From assembly GCF_000023465.1 (NCBI RefSeq), contig NC_014041.1:3292001-3356000 (forward strand): DNA of 64,000 nucleotides. Reading direction: 5' to 3'. Under the pieces are notes generated by a model, which saw only the letters and a program-made list of their open reading frames with translations, was not told where the DNA came from and did not search any database. This document shows positions 17,426-26,314 of the stretch, one piece after another (position 1 is the first letter of the stretch; every line of letters starts with the position of its first letter). This DNA is from Zunongwangia profunda SM-A87 (GTDB lineage Bacteria > Bacteroidota > Bacteroidia > Flavobacteriales > Flavobacteriaceae). A program made the translations under genes and the position numbers.

Positions 17426-17866
17426 TTAAGATATTTCTATCATTCTTTTAGCCTGCACTTTAGCTTCTTCCTTTTTTGGAAGTGCAATTTCTAAAACCCC
17501 GTTATTGTAATTCGCAGAAATTTTAGAATTATCTACTGTTTCAGGTAAACTAAATGCTCTTTTAAAAGTACTATAGCTAAATTCTTTACGAGTATATTTT
17601 CCGCTTTTTTCTGAAGTTTCTTTTTCTAATTTTTCTTCAGCTGAAATGGTTAATACATCGTTATCCAATTCAATCTTAAAATCTTCTTTGGATTTTCCAG
17701 GAGCTGCAACTTCAACGATAAAATTCTCGTCTGATTCGTGAATATTAACCGCTGGAATCCTTGTTCCTATATTATTCACGTTTGTAGTTCCTCCTAACCA
17801 ATCTGTTTTAAACATATCGTCAAATACAGATGGCAACCAGTTTTCATTTCTCTTAATTAGACTCAT
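17426..17866 (-). CDS. Hsp20/alpha-crystallin small heat-shock protein
   Basis: This ATP-independent holdase chaperone has 146 residues and keeps unfolded proteins soluble. The alpha-crystallin domain spans about residues 38-140: PAVNIHESDENFIVEVAAPGKSKEDFKIELDNDVLTISAE, then a FSYSTFKRAFSLPETVD block and the NGVLEIALPKKE motif. The N-terminal start MSLIKRNENWLPSVFDDMF is the usual one in Bacteroidetes. It is a single-gene unit with its own terminator. No heat-shock promoter element could be assigned. Confidence 0.96.
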   Translation of the reverse strand: MSLIKRNENWLPSVFDDMFKTDWLGGTTNVNNIGTRIPAVNIHESDENFIVEVAAPGKSKEDFKIELDNDVLTISAEEKLEKETSEKSGKYTRKEFSYSTFKRAFSLPETVDNSKISANYNNGVLEIALPKKEEAKVQAKRMIEIS

Positions 17867-18036
17867 AACATTTATATTTTTTGTTAAACTTTATTTCTTT
17901 TAAGAACACTTACCTAATAGCAATTTAAATTCCAATTAAATTTTAACGTCATTTTGGCAGTTATAACGGTTTTTAACATGACTTTTTAACATGTTTAGGG
18001 TTTTTACAGCTATATTAGCTTCATATTAACTGTCAA

Positions 18037-19335
18037 ATGAAAAAACTATTTACCCGGCTACTTTCTTTTTTTAATGCTATTCGCAGTCGGATCGCATTTT
18101 ATCCAACCGTAATCGCTTTATTAGGGTTTCTATTTACATTTCTAACCTTATTCTTGGAAGAACATGGAGCTTCAGGTCTTTTAAGAAAAAACTTTCCGTC
18201 TCTTATTGTTAATAGCGGAGATACGGCACTAAGCGTTTTAGGAGCAATAATTACGGGACTCATCTCGATGATGGTGTTTAGCTTTTCTATGGTAATGGTA
18301 TTGCTTAATCAGGCCACCAATAATTATTCTCCAAGATTACTGCCCGGCTTAATTTCAGATCGTAAACACCAAACAGTCTTAGGGATTTATCTTGCAACCA
18401 TACTCTATTGTATTTTTATCATGGTTGCTATAGATCCGGACGCACCCCCAAAAGATTTACCCGGATTTTCAGTATTTTTGGGTATTCTTTTTACAGTGAT
18501 CTGTATGGGAGCATTTATCTATTTTATCCATACCATTTCCCAAAGCATTCAAATAAGTAATATCCTCGAGTATATTTATCATGAATCCAGAAACAGGCTT
18601 TATAAATTATTGGACAGTGAGCGAAATCAAACGGACAGTTTCCCTGATACGGATAGCTGGCATGTCTATGAAGCAAAAAAAAGTGGGTATTTTCAAAACC
18701 TATCGATTGCGAACATGCTTGATCTTTGTGAAGAAATAGAAACCAAATTTCATGTTTTACCTATAAAAGGTATTTTTATTCTTAAAGGCACCCCAATTCT
18801 TCGGTCAGAAAAAGAACTGGATGATGAAAAATTAGATGAAATTTTAGCGAATTTCAATTTTGCACGTAAAGAACTGGTTGCCGATAATTACGTGTTGGCT
18901 TTTAAACAAATTACTGAAATTATTGCCAAAGCAATGTCTCCCGGGATTAATGATCCCGGTACCGCGGTAAATGCTATCGATTATTTAACCGAATTACTGG
19001 CCCTTAGAATGCTAAAAAAGGATTCGAGTATTATAAACCGCAACGATAAGTGCCTTTTAAAATTGAATACCGTAGATTTTAAAGATTTACTCTATAATAT
19101 ACTGGTAACCATTAGAACCTACTGCTCACACGATCTAATTATCATTCAAAAAATTGGCGTGATGTTCCACTATTTACTTCAGCAAGAACAAAAAGAAGAT
19201 TACTATAAAGATATAATTCTTTCCGAAGCTAAGTGCTTTTTCAGTAGTGCTTTGGAAGCCGTAGAAACTAAAAATGATATCGAAACGATAAAGAATTATG
19301 CTGAAAACTTAAAAATTAAGCTGAAAACCGACTAA
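18037..19335 (+). CDS. DUF2254 family membrane protein
   Basis: This predicted inner-membrane protein has 432 residues. Four N-terminal membrane helices (about 20-42, 65-90, 112-133, 145-167) are followed by a cytosolic C-terminal half. GAIITGLISMMVFSFSMVMVLLNQATNNYSPRLL and the later SPGINDPGTAVNAIDYL motif are the hallmarks of DUF2254. The function of the family is unknown. The two-component genes follow on the same strand after about 95 bp, so co-regulation is possible. A TATATTAG at 18011-18018 could be its promoter -7 element. Confidence 0.9.
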   Translation: MKKLFTRLLSFFNAIRSRIAFYPTVIALLGFLFTFLTLFLEEHGASGLLRKNFPSLIVNSGDTALSVLGAIITGLISMMVFSFSMVMVLLNQATNNYSPRLLPGLISDRKHQTVLGIYLATILYCIFIMVAIDPDAPPKDLPGFSVFLGILFTVICMGAFIYFIHTISQSIQISNILEYIYHESRNRLYKLLDSERNQTDSFPDTDSWHVYEAKKSGYFQNLSIANMLDLCEEIETKFHVLPIKGIFILKGTPILRSEKELDDEKLDEILANFNFARKELVADNYVLAFKQITEIIAKAMSPGINDPGTAVNAIDYLTELLALRMLKKDSSIINRNDKCLLKLNTVDFKDLLYNILVTIRTYCSHDLIIIQKIGVMFHYLLQQEQKEDYYKDIILSEAKCFFSSALEAVETKNDIETIKNYAENLKIKLKTD

Positions 19336-19430
19336 TTTCAGAATTATTCAAAAAATACCTGTCATTGGGTATTTATCCTTCAATCTATTTAGCTAATTTT
19401 ATTTTCACCTCCAATCCACTGAAAATTAAT

Positions 19431-21272
19431 GTGCTAAACAAGTATTTTCTTATTATTTGCTTTCTTCTCGCATTTTCTGTAAATGCTTCAGAAGACGATA
19501 CACTTTTTGTAAAAGGAGTGTACTCACAGCATATTGTTGACTTTTTCCAAAGATTTGAGGACTGCAAGGCAGAATCTAAAGAAGAAATAATTCAGCATTT
19601 CAACAAAGGAGAATTCCAGGATATGGCTCCTAGCCGAATCGTAAATCTAGGGTTTACCAGTTGCTTAAATTATTTTTCATTAAAGGTTACAAACGATCAG
19701 GCTTTCGCAGAGGACTATTATTGGAGCTTTTATAATGACGGAATTTTATTCACTTTATACGAATTGAAAAATGGCCGGCTCATAGAAATTGGAGAAACCT
19801 CTGTAGCTCAAAAACTTGAAGAAAGACCAACGCCAATTCGATGTCTTTCTTTTAAGGTTGAAATGCAAGCTTTCGAGACCAAAACTTTGATTTTAAAAAC
19901 TAAATTACAGGGACACTCTAATTTATATTTTCCTACAGATTTTACTACGGTGGAAGATATTCTTATTTATGAGGCTAATAATTCATTCCTTTTAGGCCGG
20001 TACTTTGGCTACTTTACTTTCACCGCTTTATTCAATCTATTCCTGTTTATCCTTATACGAAGAAAACTGTATGGTTTTATGTTTGGCTATATTTTAAGCA
20101 TGATGGCCTTTAATGCCATAGAATATATGTACGATGTGCATTTGGTTCCCGATTTTCTTCATCGCTTTTGGACACACTTCCCAAAAATGTTTTTTGTGCT
20201 GCTATCGTCATATTTTCACACAAAAGTATTTCAATACTTTACCGCTCACAAAGAGCATTTCCCAAAATGGAATTCGATATTAAACCTTATCAATAATTTC
20301 ATCTTGTTTATTCTTATTCTTTTTGTAGTGATCAAGATCGTTATTCCGCAAAACACCGCTTTTTTTGACCAATATCGGCTTTTGCTATTTCTTTTATTTT
20401 TAATCAATTTAACGGTATTGGTGATCAACCTGTTTTATTCGATTTACAAAAAGAATAAACAATCCGTTTACTACATCTGCTGTAACTTTTTACTTATTCT
20501 TTCGCTACTTTTTTATATCACCAATACTTTTCAGGTAGGGGGCGCAACCATTTACATGCCACCAGGGAACATCATTAACAGCGTTGCTTTTGAAATTTTA
20601 AGTTTAACGATTGCTTTCTTATTGAATTATAGAAAAGAGCTTAATGAAATGAACCAAAATCTAGCCGCTGCTAAATTAAAAAGTGAAAAACTAAGCGAAG
20701 AACTCATTGAAGTACAGGAAAATGAACGCCAGATCATTGCAAGAAATCTTCATGACGGATTAGGAAATACTATGAATGCCTTGCGTCTTTTACTGGAAGC
20801 TCCCTATAAGAATGAAAAGCAAATTACAGGAATATTCAATCTTGCAAAAGACCAGTTTCGCAATTTAATCTACCAAATATCACCTAAAGAAATAGAAAAA
20901 ATTGGTTTATACACAACTATTCAGCAGGACTTAGAGCTTTTTAAGAATACTTCAATAGCAGTGAATCTTACCCTATTGGGAGACGACCATACCATAGAAA
21001 ACATTAAAGCGGTTAATATCTATCGAATCTTTCAGGAGCTTATTTCCAATATCATAAAACATTCGAAGGCAACGATTGTTGACATTACCCTAAATTGTGA
21101 TGAAAGTACCTGCAGCCTTCAGATAGAAGATAATGGTATAGGCTTAAAAAAAGAAAACACTAATGGTATGGGAATAAAAAATATAAAATCCAGGGTTTCT
21201 TATCACCAAGGAATATTTCATATAGAGAATACCGGGAAAGGCATGATAAGTATCATCGAAATACCTATTTAA
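19431..21272 (+). CDS. 7TM-type sensor histidine kinase (NarL/HisKA_3 class)
   Basis: This membrane sensor kinase phosphorylates the response regulator encoded next to it. A GTG start at 19431 is preferred because it places a signal peptide (LNKYFLIICFLLAFSVNAS) at the N-terminus; a TTG at 19365 would add 22 residues. A periplasmic 7TMR-DISM-like beta domain (about 25-175) is followed by seven membrane helices (about 180-400), a short coiled coil, the HisKA_3 dimerisation domain with phospho-acceptor His441 in RNLHDGLGN, and the HATPase_c domain (FQELISNIIKHSKA, DNGIGL, GMGIKNI). The response regulator begins 1 base after its stop. The signal is unknown, perhaps a sugar or envelope cue. Confidence 0.92.
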   Translation: MLNKYFLIICFLLAFSVNASEDDTLFVKGVYSQHIVDFFQRFEDCKAESKEEIIQHFNKGEFQDMAPSRIVNLGFTSCLNYFSLKVTNDQAFAEDYYWSFYNDGILFTLYELKNGRLIEIGETSVAQKLEERPTPIRCLSFKVEMQAFETKTLILKTKLQGHSNLYFPTDFTTVEDILIYEANNSFLLGRYFGYFTFTALFNLFLFILIRRKLYGFMFGYILSMMAFNAIEYMYDVHLVPDFLHRFWTHFPKMFFVLLSSYFHTKVFQYFTAHKEHFPKWNSILNLINNFILFILILFVVIKIVIPQNTAFFDQYRLLLFLLFLINLTVLVINLFYSIYKKNKQSVYYICCNFLLILSLLFYITNTFQVGGATIYMPPGNIINSVAFEILSLTIAFLLNYRKELNEMNQNLAAAKLKSEKLSEELIEVQENERQIIARNLHDGLGNTMNALRLLLEAPYKNEKQITGIFNLAKDQFRNLIYQISPKEIEKIGLYTTIQQDLELFKNTSIAVNLTLLGDDHTIENIKAVNIYRIFQELISNIIKHSKATIVDITLNCDESTCSLQIEDNGIGLKKENTNGMGIKNIKSRVSYHQGIFHIENTGKGMISIIEIPI

Positions 21273-21273
21273 A

Positions 21274-21897
21274 ATGAAAGCAATAAAAATCGTACTGGTT
21301 GATGATCATTCCTTATTTACAGAAGGACTCATGCAAATTTTAGACGCTATCGACGATTTACAGGTTATCGCCACATTTAGGGATGGGGAAACCATGCTGA
21401 AAAGCGACGAAATCCATAAAGCCGATGTGCTGTTACTCGATATAAATCTGCCTGGGAATTCTGGAATTAGTATTGCTGAAAAAATGAAGCCTTATTTCGC
21501 TTCTCTAAAAATCATCTGTTTATCTATGCTTTTTGAAAAAAACATTCTGGATAAACTTAAATTTATAGGTGTTGCTGGTTATCTGCCAAAATTTGTCCAT
21601 ACTAACGAGCTTATTGAAGCCATAAGAAAAGTAAGGATTGGAGAGACTGCTTTTTATGAAGAACACACAAAAGCGGTAAGCAATATTAAAATATGGACCA
21701 GCGATTTTAAATTGACTAATCGGGAGTTAGAAATCCTTCAATTAATTAAAGATGGAAAAAGCACCAAGGAAATTTCGGAAATCCTGCACCGTAGCCAGTT
21801 TACTATCGAAACCCATCGTAAAAACATGATTAGAAAACTAAACCTTAAAAATTCAAGCGGACTTCTTCATTTTGCCATGAAAAATCTTACCTCTTAA
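21274..21897 (+). CDS. NarL/FixJ-type response regulator
   Basis: This transcription factor of 207 residues works with the kinase immediately upstream. Its receiver domain has acidic pocket Asp10/Asp11, phospho-acceptor Asp56 (LLLDINLPG) and Lys106 (YLPK). The C-terminal LuxR-type helix-turn-helix spans about 145-205 (LTNRELEILQLIKDGKSTKEISEIL..SQFTIETHRKNMIRKL). The ATG directly follows the kinase stop, so the two are translationally coupled. Target genes cannot be read from the sequence. Confidence 0.95.
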   Translation: MKAIKIVLVDDHSLFTEGLMQILDAIDDLQVIATFRDGETMLKSDEIHKADVLLLDINLPGNSGISIAEKMKPYFASLKIICLSMLFEKNILDKLKFIGVAGYLPKFVHTNELIEAIRKVRIGETAFYEEHTKAVSNIKIWTSDFKLTNRELEILQLIKDGKSTKEISEILHRSQFTIETHRKNMIRKLNLKNSSGLLHFAMKNLTS

Positions 21898-21923
21898 CTA
21901 CATAAAATCAATAGAAGCAGTAT

Positions 21924-21950
21924 AAAAAAAGGCTCCGTTAAGGAGCCTTA
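21924..21950 (-). terminator. Terminator of ettA
   Basis: Hairpin AAGGCTCC / GGAGCCTT with a 4-base loop; the T run lies on the - strand side, so it mainly ends - strand transcription leaving the ABC-F gene. Confidence 0.8.
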
Positions 21951-21960
21951 TAGGGTATGA

Positions 21961-23652
21961 CTATCTGGTTAATTTTTTATATTTAATTCGTTTTGGCATT
22001 ACGTCACCGCCAAGACGTTTTTTCTTGTTCTCTTCATAATCAGAGAAACTACCTTCAAAGAAATATACTTGCGAGTCGCCTTCAAAAGCAAGAATATGCG
22101 TACAAACCCTATCCAGGAACCAACGGTCGTGGGAAATGACCACAGCACAACCTGCAAAGTTATCCAAGCCTTCTTCTAAAGCTCTTAGGGTATTCACATC
22201 AAGATCGTTGGTAGGCTCATCCAGTAGCAATACGTTCCCTTCTTCTTTTAATGTCATGGCCAGGTGAAGCCTGTTTCGCTCACCACCCGATAGCATATTC
22301 ACTTTCTTATTTTGCTCGCTCCCGCTAAAGTTAAATCGGCTTAGATAAGCTCGTGAATTTACCTGTCTGCCTCCCATCATGATAAGCTCCTGCTCATCAC
22401 TAAAGTTTTGCCAGATGGTTTTTTCAGGATCAATATCAGAGTGACTTTGATCTACGTAAGCGATCTTTGCCGTTTCACCAACATCAAAAGTTCCTTTGTC
22501 AGGCTGCTCTTCACCCATTATCATTTTAAAAATTGTGGTTTTACCGGCACCGTTTGGTCCTATAATTCCTACAATTCCTGCTTGCGGCAAACTAAAATTA
22601 AGATCCTCATAAAGCAATTTATCTCCAAATGCTTTACTAACACCGTTCGCGTCGATTACGTTTGTTCCTAATCTTGGCCCATTTGGGATGTAAATCTCAA
22701 GCTTTTCATCCATTTGTTTTTGGTCCTGACTCAGCAGCTTGTCGTAATTTTTAAGACGTGCTTTTTGCTTAGACTGGCGACCTTTTGGATTCATTTTCGC
22801 CCATTCCAGTTCGCGTTCTAAAGTTTTCTGGCGCTTGCTTGCCTGTTTTTGCTCTTGCGCCAATCGCTTGGATTTTTGATCTAACCAGGAGGAATAGTTT
22901 CCTTTCCATGGGATTCCTTCACCACGATCTAATTCTAAGATCCAACCGGCAACATTATCTAAGAAATAACGGTCGTGCGTCACTGCAATCACCGTTCCCT
23001 TATATTGTGCTAAATGGTGTTCTAACCAATGTACAGATTCGGCATCCAGGTGGTTGGTTGGCTCATCTAAAAGTAGAATATCTGGCTCTTTTAGTAATAA
23101 GCGACAAAGCGCTACTCGCCTTCTTTCCCCACCAGATAATACTGAAATTTTCTTATCAGCTTCCGGAGTTCTTAAGGCATCCATCGCAATTTCCAGCTTG
23201 GTATCTAATTCCCATGCATTGCTGGCATCAATCTTATCCTGAAGTTCTGCCTGCTTATCCATAAGCTTTTGCATCTTATCAGCATCTTCATAAACCTCAG
23301 GCAAACCAAACATGTCGTTAATTTTGTTGTACTCATCCAGTACTGCAACAGTTTCAGCAACACCTTCTTTTACAACCTCAAGAACAGTTTTATCTTCATC
23401 TAACTCCGGCTCCTGCTCTAAATAACCAATACTATATCCTGAAGAAAATACTACATCTCCCTGGTAGTTTGTATCTCTACCTGCGATAATTTTTAATAGG
23501 GTAGATTTACCAGAACCGTTAAGACCAAGAATCCCGATTTTTGCTCCATAGAAAAAACTCAGGTATATATTTTTTAAAACCGGTGTATTCGCAGATTTGT
23601 AGGTTTTAGTAACCCCACTCATCGAGAATATCACTTTTTTATCATCTGCCAT
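21961..23652 (-). CDS. ettA: Energy-dependent translational throttle protein EttA (ABC-F)
   Basis: This soluble ABC-F ATPase of 563 residues binds the ribosomal E site and gates entry into elongation depending on ATP/ADP level. Two ABC domains are visible: Walker A GLNGSGKST (43-51) and LSGGERRR with LLLDEPTNHLD in the first, and GPNGAGKTT, LSGGERNR and LLLDEPTNDLD in the second, joined by the charged linker (WLDQKSKRLAQEQKQASKRQKTLERELEW, cut here for length as a family hallmark around residue 245). There are no membrane segments. The length and N-terminal FSMSGVTKTY match EttA rather than resistance-type ABC-F proteins. It appears monocistronic with its own terminator. Confidence 0.96.
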   Translation of the reverse strand: MADDKKVIFSMSGVTKTYKSANTPVLKNIYLSFFYGAKIGILGLNGSGKSTLLKIIAGRDTNYQGDVVFSSGYSIGYLEQEPELDEDKTVLEVVKEGVAETVAVLDEYNKINDMFGLPEVYEDADKMQKLMDKQAELQDKIDASNAWELDTKLEIAMDALRTPEADKKISVLSGGERRRVALCRLLLKEPDILLLDEPTNHLDAESVHWLEHHLAQYKGTVIAVTHDRYFLDNVAGWILELDRGEGIPWKGNYSSWLDQKSKRLAQEQKQASKRQKTLERELEWAKMNPKGRQSKQKARLKNYDKLLSQDQKQMDEKLEIYIPNGPRLGTNVIDANGVSKAFGDKLLYEDLNFSLPQAGIVGIIGPNGAGKTTIFKMIMGEEQPDKGTFDVGETAKIAYVDQSHSDIDPEKTIWQNFSDEQELIMMGGRQVNSRAYLSRFNFSGSEQNKKVNMLSGGERNRLHLAMTLKEEGNVLLLDEPTNDLDVNTLRALEEGLDNFAGCAVVISHDRWFLDRVCTHILAFEGDSQVYFFEGSFSDYEENKKKRLGGDVMPKRIKYKKLTR

Positions 23653-23755
23653 GTAATCGTAATTTTTTGGTTGAATTAATCTTATTAATACGGTTCCAAA
23701 TGATCAAAAATGCATTTGAAACCGCGCAAAAATACAAATAAAGAAATACAAAATA

Positions 23756-24214
23756 TTAGTGATCTCCTAAAAGTCGAAGTAAAAGAATCAACTGCCCGGT
23801 ATGATACGCATTATGCTCTACTACAAGTAATAGCTCTCGTAATAAGGTATGATCTTCACTATTTTTTACCGGTTTGTTTAAATCGTTATTTTCATTTAAA
23901 ATATACGCTGCTAAATCCTGCCTTTCTTTAAAAAAGTTAGACTTTAACTCCTCCCACTCTTCTTTAGTTTTTGGAGATCGTTTTTTATCCCAATAGCCTT
24001 CTGGCCATTTTGGCGTTTTATAATCATCTAAAGTGATATAATCGAGAATGTCTTTTTGCGTATAGGTAATATGATAGAATACCTCATAAAAAGAATACGG
24101 TAATCCATGTAATCTCTCGCCAATCTTGTCGAATGACACTTCTTTTAAAACTTTATCAATAGGCATAAAAGCCTCACCACCCATAAGATGTTTTACCAGC
24201 TGTGCTCTCTCCAT
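23756..24214 (-). CDS. DinB-family metal-binding protein
   Basis: The 152-residue protein has the four-helix DinB/YfiT bundle. The three metal-binding histidines are probably in FYHITYTQ (first helix pair) and EHNAYHTGQ (last helix), the usual DinB pattern. Members include thiol-dependent transferases and damage-inducible proteins; the role here is unknown. It is followed 26 bp upstream by the small membrane protein gene on the same strand. Confidence 0.88.
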   Translation of the reverse strand: MERAQLVKHLMGGEAFMPIDKVLKEVSFDKIGERLHGLPYSFYEVFYHITYTQKDILDYITLDDYKTPKWPEGYWDKKRSPKTKEEWEELKSNFFKERQDLAAYILNENNDLNKPVKNSEDHTLLRELLLVVEHNAYHTGQLILLLRLLGDH

Positions 24215-24240
24215 AAACCTTTCTTTTTTAAATTATAAAA

Positions 24241-24420
24241 TCAAATTCGGCCTTTCAACGCATTAAAAACCCAGGAAATGGCAAAAAAACCAATTCCTAC
24301 AACAGAAAAACCTATTGCGTGATCTCTATATTTTAAGACACCCAGTAGTACGATCGCCGTGGCTACTAAAAAAATAATAAATGAGGCCCAGGCGAAAATG
24401 GTGTTCTTATTTAATCCCAT
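24241..24420 (-). CDS. CAL67264-type small membrane protein
   Basis: This product of about 59 residues has two membrane helices with RDHAIGF between them and ends SWVFNALKGRI. I recall this as the flavobacterial CAL67264 family of unknown function. The start is taken at the Met of MGLNKNTIFAW (24420), as in relatives; a Met seven residues upstream (24441) is the alternative. It is on the same strand as the DinB gene and could be co-transcribed. Confidence 0.8.
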   Translation of the reverse strand: MGLNKNTIFAWASFIIFLVATAIVLLGVLKYRDHAIGFSVVGIGFFAISWVFNALKGRI

Positions 24421-24472
24421 AAAATCTTGTTTAAGACACAAATATCGGATATTTTGATTAGTAATTTAAAAA

Positions 24473-24499
24473 TTGAATACTCCGTATTTTGTATTTTAG
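24473..24499 (+). promoter_or_regulatory. Candidate flavobacterial promoter of the carboxylase gene
   Basis: TTG at 24473-24475 and TATTTTAG at 24492-24499 are separated by 16 bp, close to the Bacteroidetes -33/-7 pattern, about 105 bp before the start codon. One base differs from the TAnnTTTG consensus. Confidence 0.35.
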
Positions 24500-24603
24500 C
24501 CAATATTGTGAAAATTTTTAAATTATTTTTGAAAACAATTAAGCAAACTAAGGTTAAAATTCATTTTTACTCATTTTAAAATTGCTTCCAAAAAACTGTC
24601 TAT

Positions 24604-26232
24604 ATGGATATTACCTTCAATAAAAATGAAGATCATAATAAATTATTAGTTTCAGACTTAAATCACCACCTAAAAAGAGTGTATTTGGGAGGTGGCGAGA
24701 AACGTATCGAAAAACATCACGCCAAAGGAAAAATGACCGCCAGGGAGCGGATTGATTTTTTACTGGATACTCCTGAATCTGCGATAGAAATTGGCGCTTT
24801 TGCCGGCGATGGCATGTACAAGGAACATGGCGGTTGCCCCAGTGGTGGTGTAGTCGTAAAAATTGGAAAAGTTTCTGGCAAACAATGTATTGTAGTGGCT
24901 AATGATGCCACCGTAAAAGCAGGAGCCTGGTTTCCTATCACCGGAAAGAAAAACCTGCGTGCCCAGGAAATTGCTATTGAAAATAAGCTTCCCATCATTT
25001 ATCTCGTAGACAGCGCAGGTGTTTATTTACCGATGCAGGATGAAATTTTCCCAGACAAAGAACACTTTGGAAGAATCTTTAGAAATAATGCCGTAATGAG
25101 TAGTATGGGCATCACTCAAATCGCGGCCGTAATGGGAAGTTGTGTTGCCGGGGGTGCTTATTTACCCATTATGAGTGACGAAGCTATTATTGTTGAGAAA
25201 ACCGGAAGTATTTTTCTTGCCGGAAGCTATCTGGTTAAAGCGGCGATTGGCGAAACCATCGATAACGAAACACTTGGCGGTGCGACCACACATACCGAAA
25301 TTAGTGGCGTGACCGATTATAAGGCCAAAGACGATAAAGATGCACTCACCAAAATTCAAAATATTATGGATAAAATTGGCGATTTTGATACTGCTGGTTT
25401 TAGCCGAAAAAAGGCGTTAAAACCAAAATTAGAACCTAACGAGATTTTTGGGATTTTACCTAAAAAGCGTTCCGATCAATATGATATGATGCAAATCATT
25501 GAACGTTTGGTTGATGGATCTGATTTTGAAGAATATAAAAAAGGTTATGGCGAAACGATCATCACCGGTTATGCTCGTATAGATGGTTGGGCTGTTGGCA
25601 TTGTTGCCAATCAGCGTAAAATCGTTAAAACCAAAAAAGGGGAAATGCAGTTTGGCGGAGTCATTTACTCTGATTCCGCAGATAAAGCCACTCGCTTTAT
25701 TGCAAATTGTAACCAAAAGAAAATCCCACTAGTGTTTCTTCAGGATGTTACCGGATTCATGGTGGGCAGCAAAAGTGAGCATGGCGGCATCATCAAAGAC
25801 GGTGCGAAAATGGTAAATGCAGTAAGCAATTCAGTAGTTCCAAAATTCACTATTATTATTGGTAATTCCTATGGAGCCGGTAACTACGCCATGTGCGGTA
25901 AAGCCTATGACCCAAGATTGATCGTTGCCTGGCCAAGTGCAGAGCTGGCCGTTATGGGCGGCACGCAAGCCGCAAAAGTGCTGGCTCAGATAGAAACTGC
26001 TTCATTAGAGAAAAAAGGGGAAAAAGTAGATGCTGAAAAAGAAAAAAAGGTTTTTGAAGCCATTAAATCCAGATACGACGAGCAAACCTCAGCATATTAT
26101 GCAGCAGCCAGGCTATGGACAGATGCGGTGATTAATCCTATGGATACCCGCAAATGGATCTCAACCGGAATCGAAGCTGCAAATCATGCCCCAATCGAAA
26201 AAGATTTTAATTTAGGGGTTATTCAAACTTAA
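24604..26232 (+). CDS. Acyl-CoA carboxylase beta subunit (carboxyltransferase)
   Basis: This carboxyltransferase subunit has 542 residues and transfers CO2 from carboxybiotin to an acyl-CoA. Both crotonase-like halves are present: GHCKM-type entry KGKMTARERIDFLLD, NDATVKAGAWFP, SAGVYLPMQDE and GSCVAGGAYLPIMSDEAIIVEKTGSIFLAG in the N half, and VFLQDVTGFMVGSKSEHGGIIKDGAKM, NSYGAGNYAMCGKAYDPRLIVAWPSA in the C half. The pattern is closest to methylcrotonyl-/propionyl-CoA carboxylase beta chains. No biotin carboxylase alpha subunit is adjacent, so its partner must be encoded elsewhere. Substrate is uncertain. Confidence 0.93.
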   Translation: MDITFNKNEDHNKLLVSDLNHHLKRVYLGGGEKRIEKHHAKGKMTARERIDFLLDTPESAIEIGAFAGDGMYKEHGGCPSGGVVVKIGKVSGKQCIVVANDATVKAGAWFPITGKKNLRAQEIAIENKLPIIYLVDSAGVYLPMQDEIFPDKEHFGRIFRNNAVMSSMGITQIAAVMGSCVAGGAYLPIMSDEAIIVEKTGSIFLAGSYLVKAAIGETIDNETLGGATTHTEISGVTDYKAKDDKDALTKIQNIMDKIGDFDTAGFSRKKALKPKLEPNEIFGILPKKRSDQYDMMQIIERLVDGSDFEEYKKGYGETIITGYARIDGWAVGIVANQRKIVKTKKGEMQFGGVIYSDSADKATRFIANCNQKKIPLVFLQDVTGFMVGSKSEHGGIIKDGAKMVNAVSNSVVPKFTIIIGNSYGAGNYAMCGKAYDPRLIVAWPSAELAVMGGTQAAKVLAQIETASLEKKGEKVDAEKEKKVFEAIKSRYDEQTSAYYAAARLWTDAVINPMDTRKWISTGIEAANHAPIEKDFNLGVIQT

Positions 26233-26314
26233 CCTCAAAATGATAAGTTTGGAAAATCGCACCTAAATTATAGAATTTAGTCACAAACCACATTGTTTAA
26301 TTTAATCATCAGGA

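Noticed and set aside
21961..23652. Antibiotic-resistance ABC-F protein
   Set aside because: The N-terminus, length and linker match EttA, a housekeeping translation factor.
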